Assembly: GCF_947623445.1 (NCBI RefSeq)
Contig: NC_135247.1
Coordinates: forward strand, 4,838,501 to 4,902,500
From: Clavelina lepadiformis
Lineage: Eukaryota > Chordata > Ascidiacea > Aplousobranchia > Clavelinidae
Reading direction: 5' to 3'
Length of the DNA stretch: 64,000 bases
Shown in pieces: positions 23,526-36,090 of this stretch; position 1 is the first letter of the stretch; every line of letters begins with the position of its first letter. Below the pieces are notes generated by a model that searched no databases, had not been told where the DNA came from, and was given only the letters and a program-made list of their open reading frames with translations. The position numbers and the translations under genes are program-made.

Positions 23526-25005
23526 TATAGGCTATATCTTCTGCAGTAAAGTACACTATGCTGATTGTAGTTAAACCTTTGTTTAAGGCGTAAAAATACG
23601 AGATCTATTTTTTAAATATAGGAAAATTATGCATATAAATGTGTATAAAACGTCCACTAGCTGTCTTTCAACAAACTTTTAACGTAAGCACAAAACAGGT
23701 TACCTTTTCGCATTGACAGTCCCTCGATCAGTCAAGCTGCCCACTGGAAAACTCAGGCATATTCACAGGGAAAACATAATGGTACCCTTAACAAAACATC
23801 TCAGTGTAGTGAGGGATCTGACTAAAACTGAAGAAAACTGTTCAAGCAGTAAAAGATAGAGAATGGGAAAACGCGCATATGGTGCAATCAAATCGTATAG
23901 GAAACATACGCCACGACGAAAAATGCTAGCAAGATGGAGAAACTGTAAACATAACGCAAGCCAGAAAATATCAAAGAGGAAGTAAGAGCTTTCTACTTTT
24001 TAACCATAGACAGTTTTTTATGTGTACAGCCAAGAGTAAAATTGATCACGGTTTAACTTTTATACTAACTTATGTGATTAAAAACATTCGTCACAAATAT
24101 GCTACAATATAAATAAACGGATGAGATTTTATTCGTACTATTAGCAGCTCTTACGGGCTTTTATATAATTGTACTGTATATTGAATTTGTTGCATACAAC
24201 CTTCATTTTCGAGAAATTTGATTTTCGAAATGAAGTTTTTTTTGCTAGAAAAAGTAAAAATAATTTTTGCAAAACTTGCGAGCAGAGTAATTGCTAACAT
24301 TTCCATTGCTGTTGTATTAAGCAGTAAGGCAGCTTAAATGATCATTTTTAATGCAAAATACAACTAACTAAATTTTTCAGATCGTTTACCAGTTTAAATG
24401 CTCTAAAATCTAAATTAAGACGGATTTAACGACTCCGAGTGATCAATTTTGTTCATGACGAAAATGACCAAATCGCATCTTCAAGCACCTTATTTTTTTG
24501 TGAAAACTGCGAAAGAAATGTTTCTGATGGAAGCACTTTTAGTAGACTAAACTAACTTAATAATCCGCCAGAGATCACCCATTGAATACAACGGACAAAG
24601 TAATATCGAGTTTATTATTGAGTAAAATCAGATTTTTTTAAAATCGGAAAAAAACTTTTTTTCGTTCACATACGCAAAATACGAGTTTTAAAATTTTGCT
24701 CCGAATTGGAAACATTAATAGGCAGTTTAATTAAAATTTACTACAAATTACTGTTATAATAGTACAGTGTTGGTCAGTTTGCGTGTAAATGAAATTCATG
24801 TCAGACAAAAAACGATTCATTTTCTTTCTAGCATTGCAGTAATTTTCCACTGTTATCTTACTAAACAGAACACATGCAGTATAAAAAAGTTAAGCCGTAG
24901 AACGTTGGCAATCAAATCACTGATTCGTGACAAAAAAGATCCTTAATAATGTGCTGTCAAGATGGAAAACCATGAACTTAGTTCAACGTTATTTGGTTTA
25001 TTGCA

Positions 25006-28000
25006 TTAAGGAATGTCCTTTTTGTTTCGGGATTCCGACCAAGCTTTTGCTATTGTTCTTTTCATTTCATCGTCACCGTCATCATACATTTTCTTCATCA
25101 TTCCCATTAACGACTCAGATGGATCACCATTTTTGTCCATATCTGGCATCCTGCATTATGAACACATTATGTTTTGGTGGAAAATGGTAGCTATACCAAT
25201 TAGCAAGCATGTCAAACTTGTGGCTCACAGCCTGCATGTGACTCGTTTAGGGCCTAAGTGGGGCCTGTGACAGTGTGACGTGCTTCTAATTTCATGGTCT
25301 TATGGAAACTTATTTAACAGAATTTTAAAGATCACTACCCAATCTCACTCTTATAGTGTAGGCTTATGAAAGTTATTTCAATACACGCCTGCAAAACATT
25401 GCTTAACACTAGAAGGACCGCGATTTTCACCTACCTAGAAGGACCAGATGCGTCAATTGACGCAAAATGCTGAACAGATCAAATTTAAAGCATTAGATTC
25501 ATATAACTGCGTTACTTCTTTTAAAAACTGCTTCTAATGAATGCTTTGTGTATTTCCTTTAAATGAAACGAATATATACACTCAAATGCAGGGGTCAATT
25601 TGACATAACCAATATGCCTATACTCAAACAAAAATTTTGCTATGCGCACATTTTGCATTTTTGAGAAGTACATCGTCCACACAGCGGTTTCATACAAGCT
25701 TGGCATCTGACAGTGTTGCGATTTCTGCATCTCAAGGTTGTGCAGGTGAGGCGTTCTTTTACTGCAGTTGTGATGATGGAGCTAAAAGCTTCTTCTGCTG
25801 AACGTCTGCGAGATACCGTTGGGAAACGTCCATTGAGCTCTTTTGCTACAATTTGTATGTATTTTCTGCGTCTGATATTTCTCTTACATACGTATTTGTA
25901 GATAATCTAACTGTTTATGTGGGCAATATCAACCACGTTATAAAATACATGCACATGCCACCGCCTGCTTCCTGATTTTACGGAGTAAACCCTTGTCATT
26001 TGGTTGTAGACATCCACTCCCACTTTTGTCATATTACAATATAATACCTTATTGAGTCAGGTTTTTTTTGGATTTTCATTGGTAGACACTTGAACGGCTG
26101 GGTGTACACCGCTCAAAACTAGAACATTTTTTGCTGCCTTGCATTTGTGCATTGGTAGGAAGTGAGTGTAATTGCCGTTTGGTCGTCATACCTAAAAGCT
26201 TCTGTTTCCTTCAAACCGTTTTCTTCTTGTATTCTTCTGGGACTTCTCTCCTGTTCCTGCGCAATGTTCCAACAAGGCTACACTTTTTCTTTGCAAGTCG
26301 CAATGCCAGATCAAGGAGGTGAAAAAATTATCGCATGTGACATTGTAACCTGCCTGGAATACCAGAACCATTAGTTTCAATACAACATCAGTTGGTACAC
26401 TCACATCTGGGTCCCTTGTATCATCATTCCATACGTAAGAAAAACCGTTGAATAAATATTTGTTTTCTACATCAAAAGTCAGCCAGAACTTTATACCAAA
26501 CTTATCTGGTTTATTGCCCATATACTGTATGAATTTACAGCGTGCCGTGCATGGTAACAGTTGCTCATCCACAGTAATGTTCCATTGTGGAACGAATGCT
26601 TTATGTTTCTCAGCATTGGTTCATCAAACACTATTCGGAATGATGAAACTGGGCTGCCAGAAACTACCTGACTGGTTGCATAAGATGTTGGCCCAGGTCG
26701 AGAACGAAGAATATTATGAGATTGTAAGCGGCCCTGAGTAGCAGGTGATACAGCAACCTTTTGCCATCTTGATCCATCTCTTCCTTGAACCAGGCCTGTT
26801 CCTCTGTTCTCCACCGAGTGTGCAGCTTGGCTAGGTAAATCAGACTTGTCTTCGCTCGAATCTGACGATACAGATTCACCTGCCTGCTGAACACTGGCTA
26901 ATTCAGAATTTACTGTTGCGTCGATTTCAATGTCAGAATCATCGTCATCAGAGCAGTCTGACGGAAGATTTTGCAAAATTTCTAATGCACGCATTGCTGT
27001 AAATCTCTGCCTAGACATTTTGTAAATGTTTTTGTTTTCAGAAGTAGCCTACTGTGATACTGAGTCCGATGAAAAAGTCAAGAAAATTTAGACAAACATC
27101 AAACACTTCCCTTTAGTAAAGCTACTACTAAGCTACCACAATAGATAAGGGTAAGCTAAGGATTTCACAACATTTATCTTGAACTAGTTTACCAAGGCAA
27201 GAGCTCAATGCTTTAGTGCATTTCCCTTACTGACTCTAGAAATCCAGCTGGATATTCGTGTATTGCATTTTGTCTTCAAGCCTAATAAGATGTCACAATG
27301 AGTCAATTGACGGAATAACAATTGGCTGATAATAATTGACGCGCTGTGACATTTCATTCTACTTGTTTAAGTACAGAAATGTCATAAAGCGTCAATTGAC
27401 GCATGTGGTCCTTCTAGGTAGTGATCACTTTAATTTTTTATATAAATAAAATAGAAACTTGAAATTCATAAGTTAGTTACATAACACTATTATAGGAAAA
27501 GTCACAAAATATCGCCGCTGTACTGAGCAGTGCGTAAAAGCTAAGGACGCACAAATGTTGAAAATGCGTCAATTGACGCGTCCGGTCCTTCTAGTGTTAA
27601 GGAAGTCCTGGGAAGTAGTTACTGATAAAAGTAAATTATTTGTTTAGATGGACTTAAATTGCTATGAAAATCCTCTTGGCCATGGCCATCATGATGCAAC
27701 TGATAAATTTGTAATTTTATCACAGTTAGGCTGAGTAAAAAACAGCTGCGAGTTGTAGTTTTTATAGTATCTTATCTTTTCTAGAAATAGTGCGTTTTGG
27801 TTGTGGCTCATGTGTCTGAAACGTGTGACTAGCTTACCCTTTTAGTTATATGAATGGTGAAGGGCCCCTAGGACATCATGGTCAAGTGACACACAAACGT
27901 TGAGTAGTTGACATGGACCTTGCAACATGCAAAGCATTCTATGGGAAAACTCTGGCCAATTTTTAGAGGGTTAAACATAACTATTTAGACATGCAAACAT

Positions 28001-30313
28001 ACTTTGTTGACGCCTGTTTTGCTTTTTCTTTTTCTGTCAAGCATTCCCACTTTTCTTTTTCTGTTTTTGTGAAAGTTAATAAAACCATATCGCTCTTCAC
28101 CTGAAAAATACCAACACAAAAAAATTAGCATAAGCAGCTACAATTTGTAAAGTAAAAAGTAGACATGGTTGAAATGGAGGCTGGAATGAAAAGGCTTACT
28201 TTAAAGGCGATGTTTTCAACTGGATTGGATAGCTTGGGTATGACAAATACATAATTCTTTCCGTTGAGATTGTCAATGGTTAAACTTTCTTGTGACCCAT
28301 CTTTACTCAGGTTGATACTGGCTGAGTCCAATGAATGCACCCCTCTTAAGTTTGAAAGATATATCTTCACAAATTTGTCCGATTGATCCCATGCTTTAAA
28401 AAATATATCATTAAAATTTCAAGGTGAAGTAACTGGCAATTTTTATGACATGAGATTACTGAAGATGTCAGGGCTGTAAAATATCAACGGAAAAACGAAA
28501 AATTCACCTAATAATATGCAGACCCAATGACACTAAACTGATATAAAACTAATTGAGATATAAAACCAAGTTATATGGTTATTGTCCAACCACATTGGAA
28601 AGTCTGCAATGTGTGACCAATCTATCAGTTTCTAACTGTAATTCCATCTGCAGCCATAACCACACATTTTGGACAAAAACATTGTGTTTGTTACACTGTC
28701 AACATTGCGTTACAAAGCCAAATTCTATTTTGGTGTTAACTTAGAAAACGAAACTACATCTGCACACTTGATAGCTACTACTTTTCATTTAGGCTCTCAA
28801 ATACTTGGCTCCACCACTGAAGCAGCCTTTTGGCCACTTACATTAATGCACAATGAGATAAGCAAGTTTAGCATGAGATTCAATAATCAAAACAATCACA
28901 ACAACAAAGGATTTGAATGACAATACTTTGAACACTTCATACCATAAGATGTTATCTTGACAGTGGGCATTTTTGGTTTTGGTGGTGATTTTGTGGCCTC
29001 ATTTTGAATTGTGACAGCAGGTTTGGCAAGAGCATAAATTTCATCCTGGATTCTTCCTTTTTCTAGTGCTAATAGTTTCTGAAGACGAGGTCTCTCAGTG
29101 ATGCTTTCAAGTTTATCTATTTCTTGAAGATCCAGGTAAAGCTGGAATCATGTAAACAAACCAGTTAGAAATTTACCACAAGGACGTATTTAACATTGTG
29201 CACTACAAAGATTAACTTATCTAAGGTAGTCTAAGGTGATCTAATTTTATAAATCATTTCTGATCATAAAACACCAAACCCCATTTTTGTTGTTGGCTAT
29301 TGATTTTACCGAAGTTGTGCGGGATGATTTAGGCTTATTTCAAAGTGATTTATTTGTATGCTGTAATCAGGCTTGGGCATATACATCAAGTATTTGAATG
29401 CAAATACTTGCACTTCTCTCGAACATGAATACCTTGATTTACAACGTATTTGATTATGAAGGCAAATACTTCAACTGTATTTATGAATCCATTCACAAAT
29501 ACATTGGGTATAAACAAATGATTCAATTCTCACTCTTGAGTTTAGTTAATCAGCATGAAAAGAAGATCATATGAAAAAAAGTTCAAAGTTCATTATGATA
29601 ACTCTTTGAAGACTAAACGTTTCAGTAATTAAATCAATGTAAAATTATCTGATTTTGTACTATTCTGTTGATAGGAGCTGAGAATGAAATACAGCAATTT
29701 GTTTGGTACTGGAATATGAGTTCTAATCAACTTAAGAGTACGAGACATACCGCACAAGGGGCTATAGGTGCCTAGTGTGTAAGTGTTAATTTCGTTTATA
29801 ATGGAATAATATCGCTTGTCCCGAGTTGTCCGTTATATGCGAAGTCACTTGTATGTGTTAATAAAACACCTAAAAGCTTCTATTTTTATTTGCTGTCTAC
29901 TTGTAGGCTAATAATAAAAGAGTTACTTTGAACTTTTACTAAAATCAATGTCTGCAATAATAAGATAGGCTAGCATAAAAATAAATTCATGAAGACATTT
30001 TGAGAAAGAAAAAAAGTGAAGAATTAAACGCTTTGAGAAAGAAGAAAATATTTTGTCTACATATGTTCGAATACCAGGTTACATTTACCAAATGTACCTG
30101 AATAGAATACGAATGCAATATTCAAGTAGGCTATTAAAAAATTATCAAGATTCATAGATGTGAAGATCTCAAGAGCTAGCCTTCATGGGACATGCGAGCC
30201 AAACTTTTTACATTCTGACAATGCAGAATAAGCTAGCCTTGATTTCAACTCTCAAAAACAATATTTACAACCTTTAGCATAGCCTATGTAGATCTTACCT
30301 CGTGTTCGCTCAT
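25006..30313 (-). CDS. CACYBP: Calcyclin-binding protein (SIP homologue)
   Basis: Adaptor that binds S100 proteins, SKP1 and SIAH-type E3 ligases, promoting beta-catenin turnover in vertebrates. Five exons: 30299-30313, 28943-29141, 28200-28393, 28003-28100, 25006-25150. All junctions keep phase and give 216 residues (human 228). An N-terminal helical hairpin ([10 protein letters not shown]) is followed by the CS domain from about residue 67 (VKITSY then [23 protein letters not shown], and [12 protein letters not shown]). The C-terminal SGS region has [20 protein letters not shown] and [13 protein letters not shown]. Intron 4 is 2852 bp and holds a piggyBac element. The last exon lies beyond it; the phase-2 donor (ACAAA|GTATGT) and acceptor (TAATGCAG|GATGCC) rejoin in frame. 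Confidence 0.95.
25407..27596 (-). mobile_element. piggyBac DNA transposon in CACYBP intron 4
   Basis: Terminal inverted repeats CACTAGAAGGACCG (25407-25420) and CGGTCCTTCTAGTG (27583-27596) match perfectly over 14 bp, and the element is flanked by TTAA (25403-25406 and 27597-27600), the piggyBac target. Each end also has an inner CTAGAAGGACC copy and GCGTCAATTGACGC palindromes: left at about 25449-25462, right at about 27391-27404 and 27565-27578. The transposase runs on the minus strand, starting [12 protein letters not shown] at 27018. It is interrupted and shortened (see the separate entry). The insertion leaves host exons untouched. Confidence 0.95.
25521..27018 (-). pseudogene. piggyBac transposase, internally deleted
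   Basis: The N-terminal part (27018 to about 26600) is acidic and serine-rich after [15 protein letters not shown] and reaches [15 protein letters not shown]. The next recognisable piece (about 26572-26192) holds [18 protein letters not shown] and CDNFFTS. These correspond to the first and second catalytic aspartates of the DDD core. Roughly a hundred residues normally found between these two pieces are absent, and the third aspartate region (VDTLDQ-like) is not visible. A cysteine-bearing C-terminal remnant lies around 25521-25760. Family enzymes are about 550-600 residues, so this copy should be inactive. Confidence 0.85.
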
Positions 30314-30720
30314 GATCAGTTTTCTAAAAATATTCTCACGATAAAATGTCTTTCGATTTCGAATTCACAAACTGAAATAACGCCGTCACTTCACCAACAC
30401 AACTAAGCCAAGCGAAGTATCTAAAAAATTCGATGGTTAAGCAACAAAACACACATGATCCAGAAACTTCTGCAACGCATGATTTACTTTAGTCAAAATT
30501 GTTTCATGCGGTTATTTTTGGCAAATTGTGGGTTTATTAAGAAAAGAGCTTCCAATTTCCGCTTTCACTCGGATTAATTTATTTATATACATAATTTTAA
30601 TTTACCAAATTTTGATTAAAACGGCTAAGACTTTAAAACAAACATTAATTATTCCTTCTCTTACTTGATCAGTGACTGATATTGTCTGAACCGTGTTAAC
30701 CAAATTTTATAATAAAATAA

Positions 30721-30808
30721 AAACAGGATATAGTTTGGTATTTTGGAGGTTAACTTTATTTATATTTTTTCTAAACGAGATATTTCAAGCAAAAACTTGC
30801 TTTTTCAG
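30721..30808 (-). ncRNA. Second Penelope-like tail with degraded hammerhead core
   Basis: On the minus strand CTGAAAA (30808-30802) and GAAA (30786-30783) flank a perfect 6-bp hairpin, AAGCAA with TTGCTT. Downstream comes AAATAAAGTTAACC and AAACTATATCCTG, as in the 13120-13215 copy. The first core strand departs from the hammerhead consensus, so this copy is probably non-functional. Confidence 0.45.
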
Positions 30809-30882
30809 ATTTACTGCAAAAATAATCAGTGGCTATATCGTAAAATGTTTTGTATCTTCGAAATAATTTGTACCTATCGTGA

Positions 30883-30990
30883 CGTAGATTGCGTAGCATG
30901 ACTCTGCAGAATGCTTCTTTTAGAAATCGTTGCCAACCGAATGCTAGCTCCAGAAGTATTTTAGCCTTAATGTGCGCGGAAAATCGTTAG
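30883..30990 (+). repeat. Dispersed repeat, copy 2 (partner of 1113-1235)
   Basis: Shares GCATGACTC, GCAGAATGCTT, TTTAGAAATC and GTGCGCGGAAA with 1113-1235 in the same order and orientation. Unclassified; no ends defined. Confidence 0.5.
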
Positions 30991-31738
30991 TTACTTAATT
31001 ATAAATGCTGTAGGCTAAAGGTAGGTAACGTTTACTGACTAAGTACTCAGACTCTCGCTTGGGGCGATACAGAAGGTTCGAACCATTTATTGGCTGCGTT
31101 GAAAAAATTGTGCTTACATTTTTTTATATTTACTAGTAAACTCAAAACCAGAGAACTCTAGTGACACCATGATTAAACTTGTGATGATAATATAAAATTG
31201 CTTGCAAATCGAATGCCGCATAGAATACGGAAACCGGCAAAGCAAAGCATTGCGTTACGTGTCGCCTATGCATGACTTCCTGTATATCGTTATAAATCGT
31301 AACGTGAGTTATTCTTTCATTTATAGCTATTCATTGCGTCACAGTCTACTAAGTTAACCCTAGAAAGTGGTCGACTTTATTATGTAGCTGTCCCAATGTC
31401 TTATTTAATGTAATCGTTTAAACAAGAAACAATATAATCAGTTTATACAGTTGTCATGGTGAACAATTAATTCTAAGATTAAGAAAAGCGAAACAACGAC
31501 CTGAGACTCATTTATCATCGAGGACAACAATTCAACAGACAGACTTTGTAATTGAAGTGGTCGCACTTACAGGATAAGGAACGATAAACAATCATTTCAT
31601 TACAAACTACATTTCTGTAGAAACGTTTCGCTTAAAAATCAATTTCCAACCCAGTCATTAACTTATTTATCGAGCAAATGCTGCTTGTTATTTGTCTTAC
31701 AATAGACCAACCTACCCTGTGCTCTCCTCACGAGATAG

Positions 31739-33770
31739 GAGTTGGTATGGTATGATAATAGAAATCCTCGGACTGGGGAAAGCCTTTGCACAACTTAAAT
31801 CCGGCAAAGATTTCTCGTCGTTTGAGCTGGGTTACCGAGCTTGTCTTGGTGGAAGTTTCGATTGTCACACATTCTTTATTTCGTTTTTTAAGTTTTTTTA
31901 TCCTCCAAACACACTTTGATCAATAACATTTTAACTGATAATTAATTAATTTAATCACAGATCAACAAAATTTCAATTTTTTAAACGAGAGCGCAAGTAT
32001 ATTATTTGAGATGTATTTTTTGCTCTGATTCCGAATCTGCCTTTAGTTTTTCTTTAGCTCATCACATTGTCAAGATATCGTTGAGTCCGTGTTTTCAGAA
32101 AAAAAAACACATTAAAAACAATACACGGCTATGATACATGGCACTTAAAAATGTTTAGCATATGTCTTTCTTTTGTACACGTGACTATACATCACGATAT
32201 AATATCCAGCAGTAGTCCCCCATCATTCCCTCATTTCAAAAACCTTGGCAACGAGCTTCCATAGCTTGAATGTCCTGGTGAAATCGTTCACCTTGTTCGT
32301 CACTAACTGCACCAAGGTTTTCTGGAAAGAAGTCCAAGTGGGAAAGTAGAAAATGCATTTTGAGGGACATGCGGCAACCCATTTTTCTGTATGCCTCAAG
32401 CAAATCATCAACTTCTACCTGGAAAGAAGGCGATTTCGCATTTTCTAAAAAGTTAGCACACAACTACTTGAATGCCTGCCAAGCACAAAATCCCAACGTC
32501 GTCAATGATTTTTCAAAATGTGAGTCCTTTAGCGCTTCTCTAATTTGAGGGCCCACGAAGATTCCTTCTTTTAGTTTTGCTTGGCTTATGCTTGGAAACG
32601 TTTTGCAGAGAAATGCAGAGAATTGCACTTTCTCATTGCTTTAACAAAATTCTTGATATGAAGAGGTGGCAAGAGAAGTTTCTGAGGATCTACTAGAGGA
32701 ACGTTTTCGATGTTAGCCACTCCAGTTAAGTACGATTCTCTTAGAGGCCCGTCTCTTCTGATATAATGCCCTTTGGTAGCGCGGCTGTTCCACAAACACA
32801 GGAAGCAGCAGTGTTTCATGAATCTTCCCTGCATTCCCATCAAGAGGCCAACAACTTTGAGGTCTCCGCAAATACTCTATTTGTAAGTATTGTACTGAAT
32901 AGCTTCCAGAAGGACTTCGATGCTTTCATAACTTTCTTTTAGATGAACAGAATGTGCTATAGGAATAGACGGTTTTATATTTCTATTGTGCAACAGCACA
33001 GCTTTCAAACTTCTCTTCAAAGAGTCAATGAAAAGTTGGCACTCATCAACAATGTGTGCTTCACCCAATTTTTGCAACAAGTCATTAATGTTGTGGCAGT
33101 ACCAAAGAGGTCCGTCTACTGTGAATGCTGCGGCCAGGTCCAAGTTTCACTTTTTATAATGACTTATTACCACATATTTCTCAAGCAAGTTGTTTTCTTT
33201 TAATCTTGATGCAAGCAGTTCTAACTTTTCTTTGGAAAGAGACAAATCTCTTATAAGGTCGTTTAAACGTTACTGGGAAAACAGAATTGGTTTTGAACTT
33301 TCTTCTGGTTCTTCATCGGCTGTTGACCAGTGATCATATAGCAGGACCATAGTGCCTGCTGAATGAGCATCTTGCTTTTTTAAATATCGTATTGAATTTC
33401 CCATATAATCTACCTGTAAAGGCTGTAATAAAACGGTCTATATATTGGACAAATTCGAGGAAACTGTAAAACCAAGGTTGGATGAACAGAAGCCAAATCA
33501 TAAATGGTAAGACACCGCATGGACCATCCTTCACACCCCATTGACATGGTGAATTTAGTTATCTTATTCTTGGTCTGGCATAGTATTATAATCATATATA
33601 CGCATTGCATATGCAGACACATTGCACTAGATCAAAGTATAGTATTGTATGATAATCTTTATCCTCGGGCTGAGGAAAATCTTTGGGTAATTAATCTTGG
33701 AGATGATTTCTCTCAGCCCGAGCCCCATTTTACCGAGCTAAGCGAGCTTGTCTTTGTGAATGTTCTGATC
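31739..33770 (-). mobile_element. Degraded repetitive element with multicopy-family gene
   Basis: On the minus strand between about 33560 and 32223 lie pieces of a protein family that is multicopy in many invertebrate genomes. Recognisable blocks include IPIAHSVHLKESYE, CCFLCLWNSRATKGHY, LLLPPLHIKNFVKAM, KLKEGIFVGPQIREAL, and FHQDIQ after SDEQGERF. Its transposon class is not known to me. The copy is broken, with several breaks. Similar sequences of about 120 bp in the same orientation flank it (about 31739-31870 and 33640-33770; shared TATGATAAT, ATCCTCGG, GATTTCTC, TACCGAGCT, GCTTGTCTT). These may be terminal repeats of the element or copies of an unrelated dispersed repeat. Confidence 0.6.
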
Positions 33771-33828
33771 GATACATGTTGGTTATTTGTTTTTTACATT
33801 TTTGTTATACTGCAGGCCGTAGGCTATA

Positions 33829-34165
33829 CAGGGCTTCTCAAATTTTTTTGTTTTGTGAACCCATTTTAGAAAATTAAATTCTATGCGATCCCTTCATGAG
33901 TAGCTTACACGTTAATAATATGAAAACAAAAAACGCCCCATCAAAAATGTCAAGTGGTATTTTTGTCTGTGGCGAAATCATACAAATGCACACAATCCAC
34001 GAAAATAACTGTACAGTAATGAAAGAACCGCGTAATGGAAACAGGAAAGCAAACCAAAAATTAACCAAACAAAATTAAATTTTTAAAAGTTGAATTTGTT
34101 TCATAACCCAAAAATACATTTTTCGACCCCGTTTGACGTCGCGACCCATAGTTTGAGAAGTCCTG
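33829..34165. mobile_element. hAT-type MITE
   Basis: Ends CAGGGCTTCTCAAATTTTTT and GTTTGAGAAGTCCTG are inverted repeats; near the right end is GTCGCGACCCATAG, a common hAT motif. Flanks share ggctata (left ...aggctata, right ggctatat...), consistent with a short target duplication of 7-8 bp. No coding capacity. Confidence 0.75.
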
Positions 34166-34224
34166 GGCTATATGTTGTCCGACTGCGAAACTGTTTAACA
34201 GGATCACTAAACAGAAGCAAGCGT

Positions 34225-34335
34225 CGTTCATACTTCATTCAAGTGTATTACAACGTATAGTGCAACTGGGAATCAAACCCGTATTACATATCTACACCAG
34301 GCCACTATTTCATTTCCACCACCTAGCCCACATAA
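34225..34335 (-). repeat. Possible tRNA-related SINE head
   Basis: On the minus strand TGGGCTAGGTGG (34330-34319) resembles a pol III A box, and GGGTTTGATTCCC (34280-34268) resembles a B box. Their spacing is somewhat longer than in a true tRNA. No convincing cloverleaf, tail or target duplication was found. This is a weak call. Confidence 0.3.
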
Positions 34336-36090
34336 ACTTGATTAGCAGGACCACAAGCAAGAGAAAGCTTTCACTAGTGTCTCGGTCCACAATCGCCAGT
34401 CTACGCTCAAGATCATCCGTTCACACCAATACAATTCAGTTCGATATGTACTCAGCTACAAGCTTATCTTACCGTATTACTTCTCGCAATTTTAAAATTA
34501 ATTTTACAGGCGCCTTTTATGGCGTGCTTTCCCTAAAAATTATCAAATAATCGCATTAACTTGACTGGTAAAACTGTATAGTTCAAAGATGGGGAACTTT
34601 TTTGTTATGGAGGGCCGTTTGAGGTGAGGAGTTGAAGTGATCTTGGGCGGACTGTGAAAGATTTTTAACAAGAGTTACAAACGAACAACAACGGCTTTTT
34701 CCATTATATCAATTCATTTAGTGATAATGACTGAAAATACTTCTCCTTTGTAAAACGTATGATAATTTTGTTTTGGCAAAAGAGTTAGTAAGTACTACAG
34801 TTATTACGCAAAAGCTGTACAATGAAGATAATAGCATCTAATCAACTCTTGCTCATAGTCTTTTTGCTTAGTGAAGCATTTACTACGTCATATCCTTTGC
34901 AAGATGCAACAGCAGACTTTCTTGCAGCAACAACCATCACAATAATCAATACAATGAAGTTGATTTATTGAAAATTCTTAAGCAAACTAATCAGCACCAC
35001 AAGTAGCTAAGCTACGTTTGCTGAATGAGCAAATCCACTGGCGATTAAACAATTCAAGTGTGTCGATAAACACGAAAAATGACATCAAATGGCGCTGGAA
35101 TGGGGATGCTAAGTGCTAGCACGTAGCATTTATTTACATCGATTTCTCAAATACGCCGAGTTCTTCAAAGCAATAAAACAACACATACGGACAACAACAA
35201 CATGAAACAAAACACTGAACAAGTAGAAAAAACAAACAATCGGAAACTTTTCATGATAAAAATGTTTCAGTTAGTAAACAGGGAACATTTCATCGCACAG
35301 CGCAGGGTGGGAGGAAAAACAACGCAAAAACAAAACGAATAAAATATTAAGGGAGATGGTCTGATGTAACTGCTGAATGTCGTAGTTTTGGTCGCACATT
35401 ATGAGAGCATACAACTAAAGGCAAACAAGCTACCTCTGAATTTAAGGTGACCCGTTCTTTCATTCTGTTGTTGAGAAAGAACTGTAAGTAAGAACATTAA
35501 GTTAAACGCGATTAAAATGCGTGGTGTAAGATGCGCTTTTAAGGACGAAAAAGCGATAAAAGACGCGGCTATGGCTCAAAAGCCTCAAAACCGCACCAGT
35601 AATTGGCAATATTTTGCAAAGATAACAGTAATACGACACGTACGCACGGCGAGGCAGTCAAAGTAGAAAAATAAATTGAACAAACACGGCAAAAAACATA
35701 TTTAATTCATAAGTTAAACGCAGCGTGCTTTATAGAAGAATCACACATAACCAAATTTGTTCAATTGCACAGTCAGATGCATTAACGCGAATAAAAACGC
35801 TAAAATGCGGTTGAAGTTCATTTAAAACAACGCACAGGGCGGAGGAATACCACCTGTTTCCTCTCTGCGGCGAACTCTCACAGGTAAATACAACGTAGGC
35901 AGCTGAGCTCAATGACCGTGTGGCCCCACCACCAAATCACACCACAAGGAGTAGGAAGATTACAAATATCGAAGAGCCCAGAATGCCAATTGCACACCAT
36001 TGTCGTTTATCTAAAAATAGACAAGGAATAATGCATGAGCTATTAGAATCAAATCTCAAATTTTGAGATAATTTTTATTTCTTACTATTA

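Larger units (their letters stand above)
18279..25005. other. Repeat-rich region between GNB1L and CACYBP
   Basis: No host gene supported. It contains a dispersed repeat (19100-19318), a hAT-type element with a nested GC-rich inverted repeat (19962-20793), a mariner-like element (22061-22830) and a pogo-like MITE (22910-23525). Stretches 20800-22060 and 23530-25000 are AT-rich with nothing recognisable. Frames at 18426-18689 (-), 18631-18867 (-) and 21312-21503 (-) show no family resemblance. Confidence 0.55.

Noticed and set aside
27990-28002. CACYBP ending after exon 4 (stop just past 28003)
   Set aside because: A consensus GTATGT donor is present and the phase-matched last exon at 25006-25150 carries the conserved SGS region.
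29370-30130. Possible hAT element beginning CAGGCTTGGGCATATAC in CACYBP intron 1
   Set aside because: The left end looks hAT-like, but I could not find a matching right end or target duplication.
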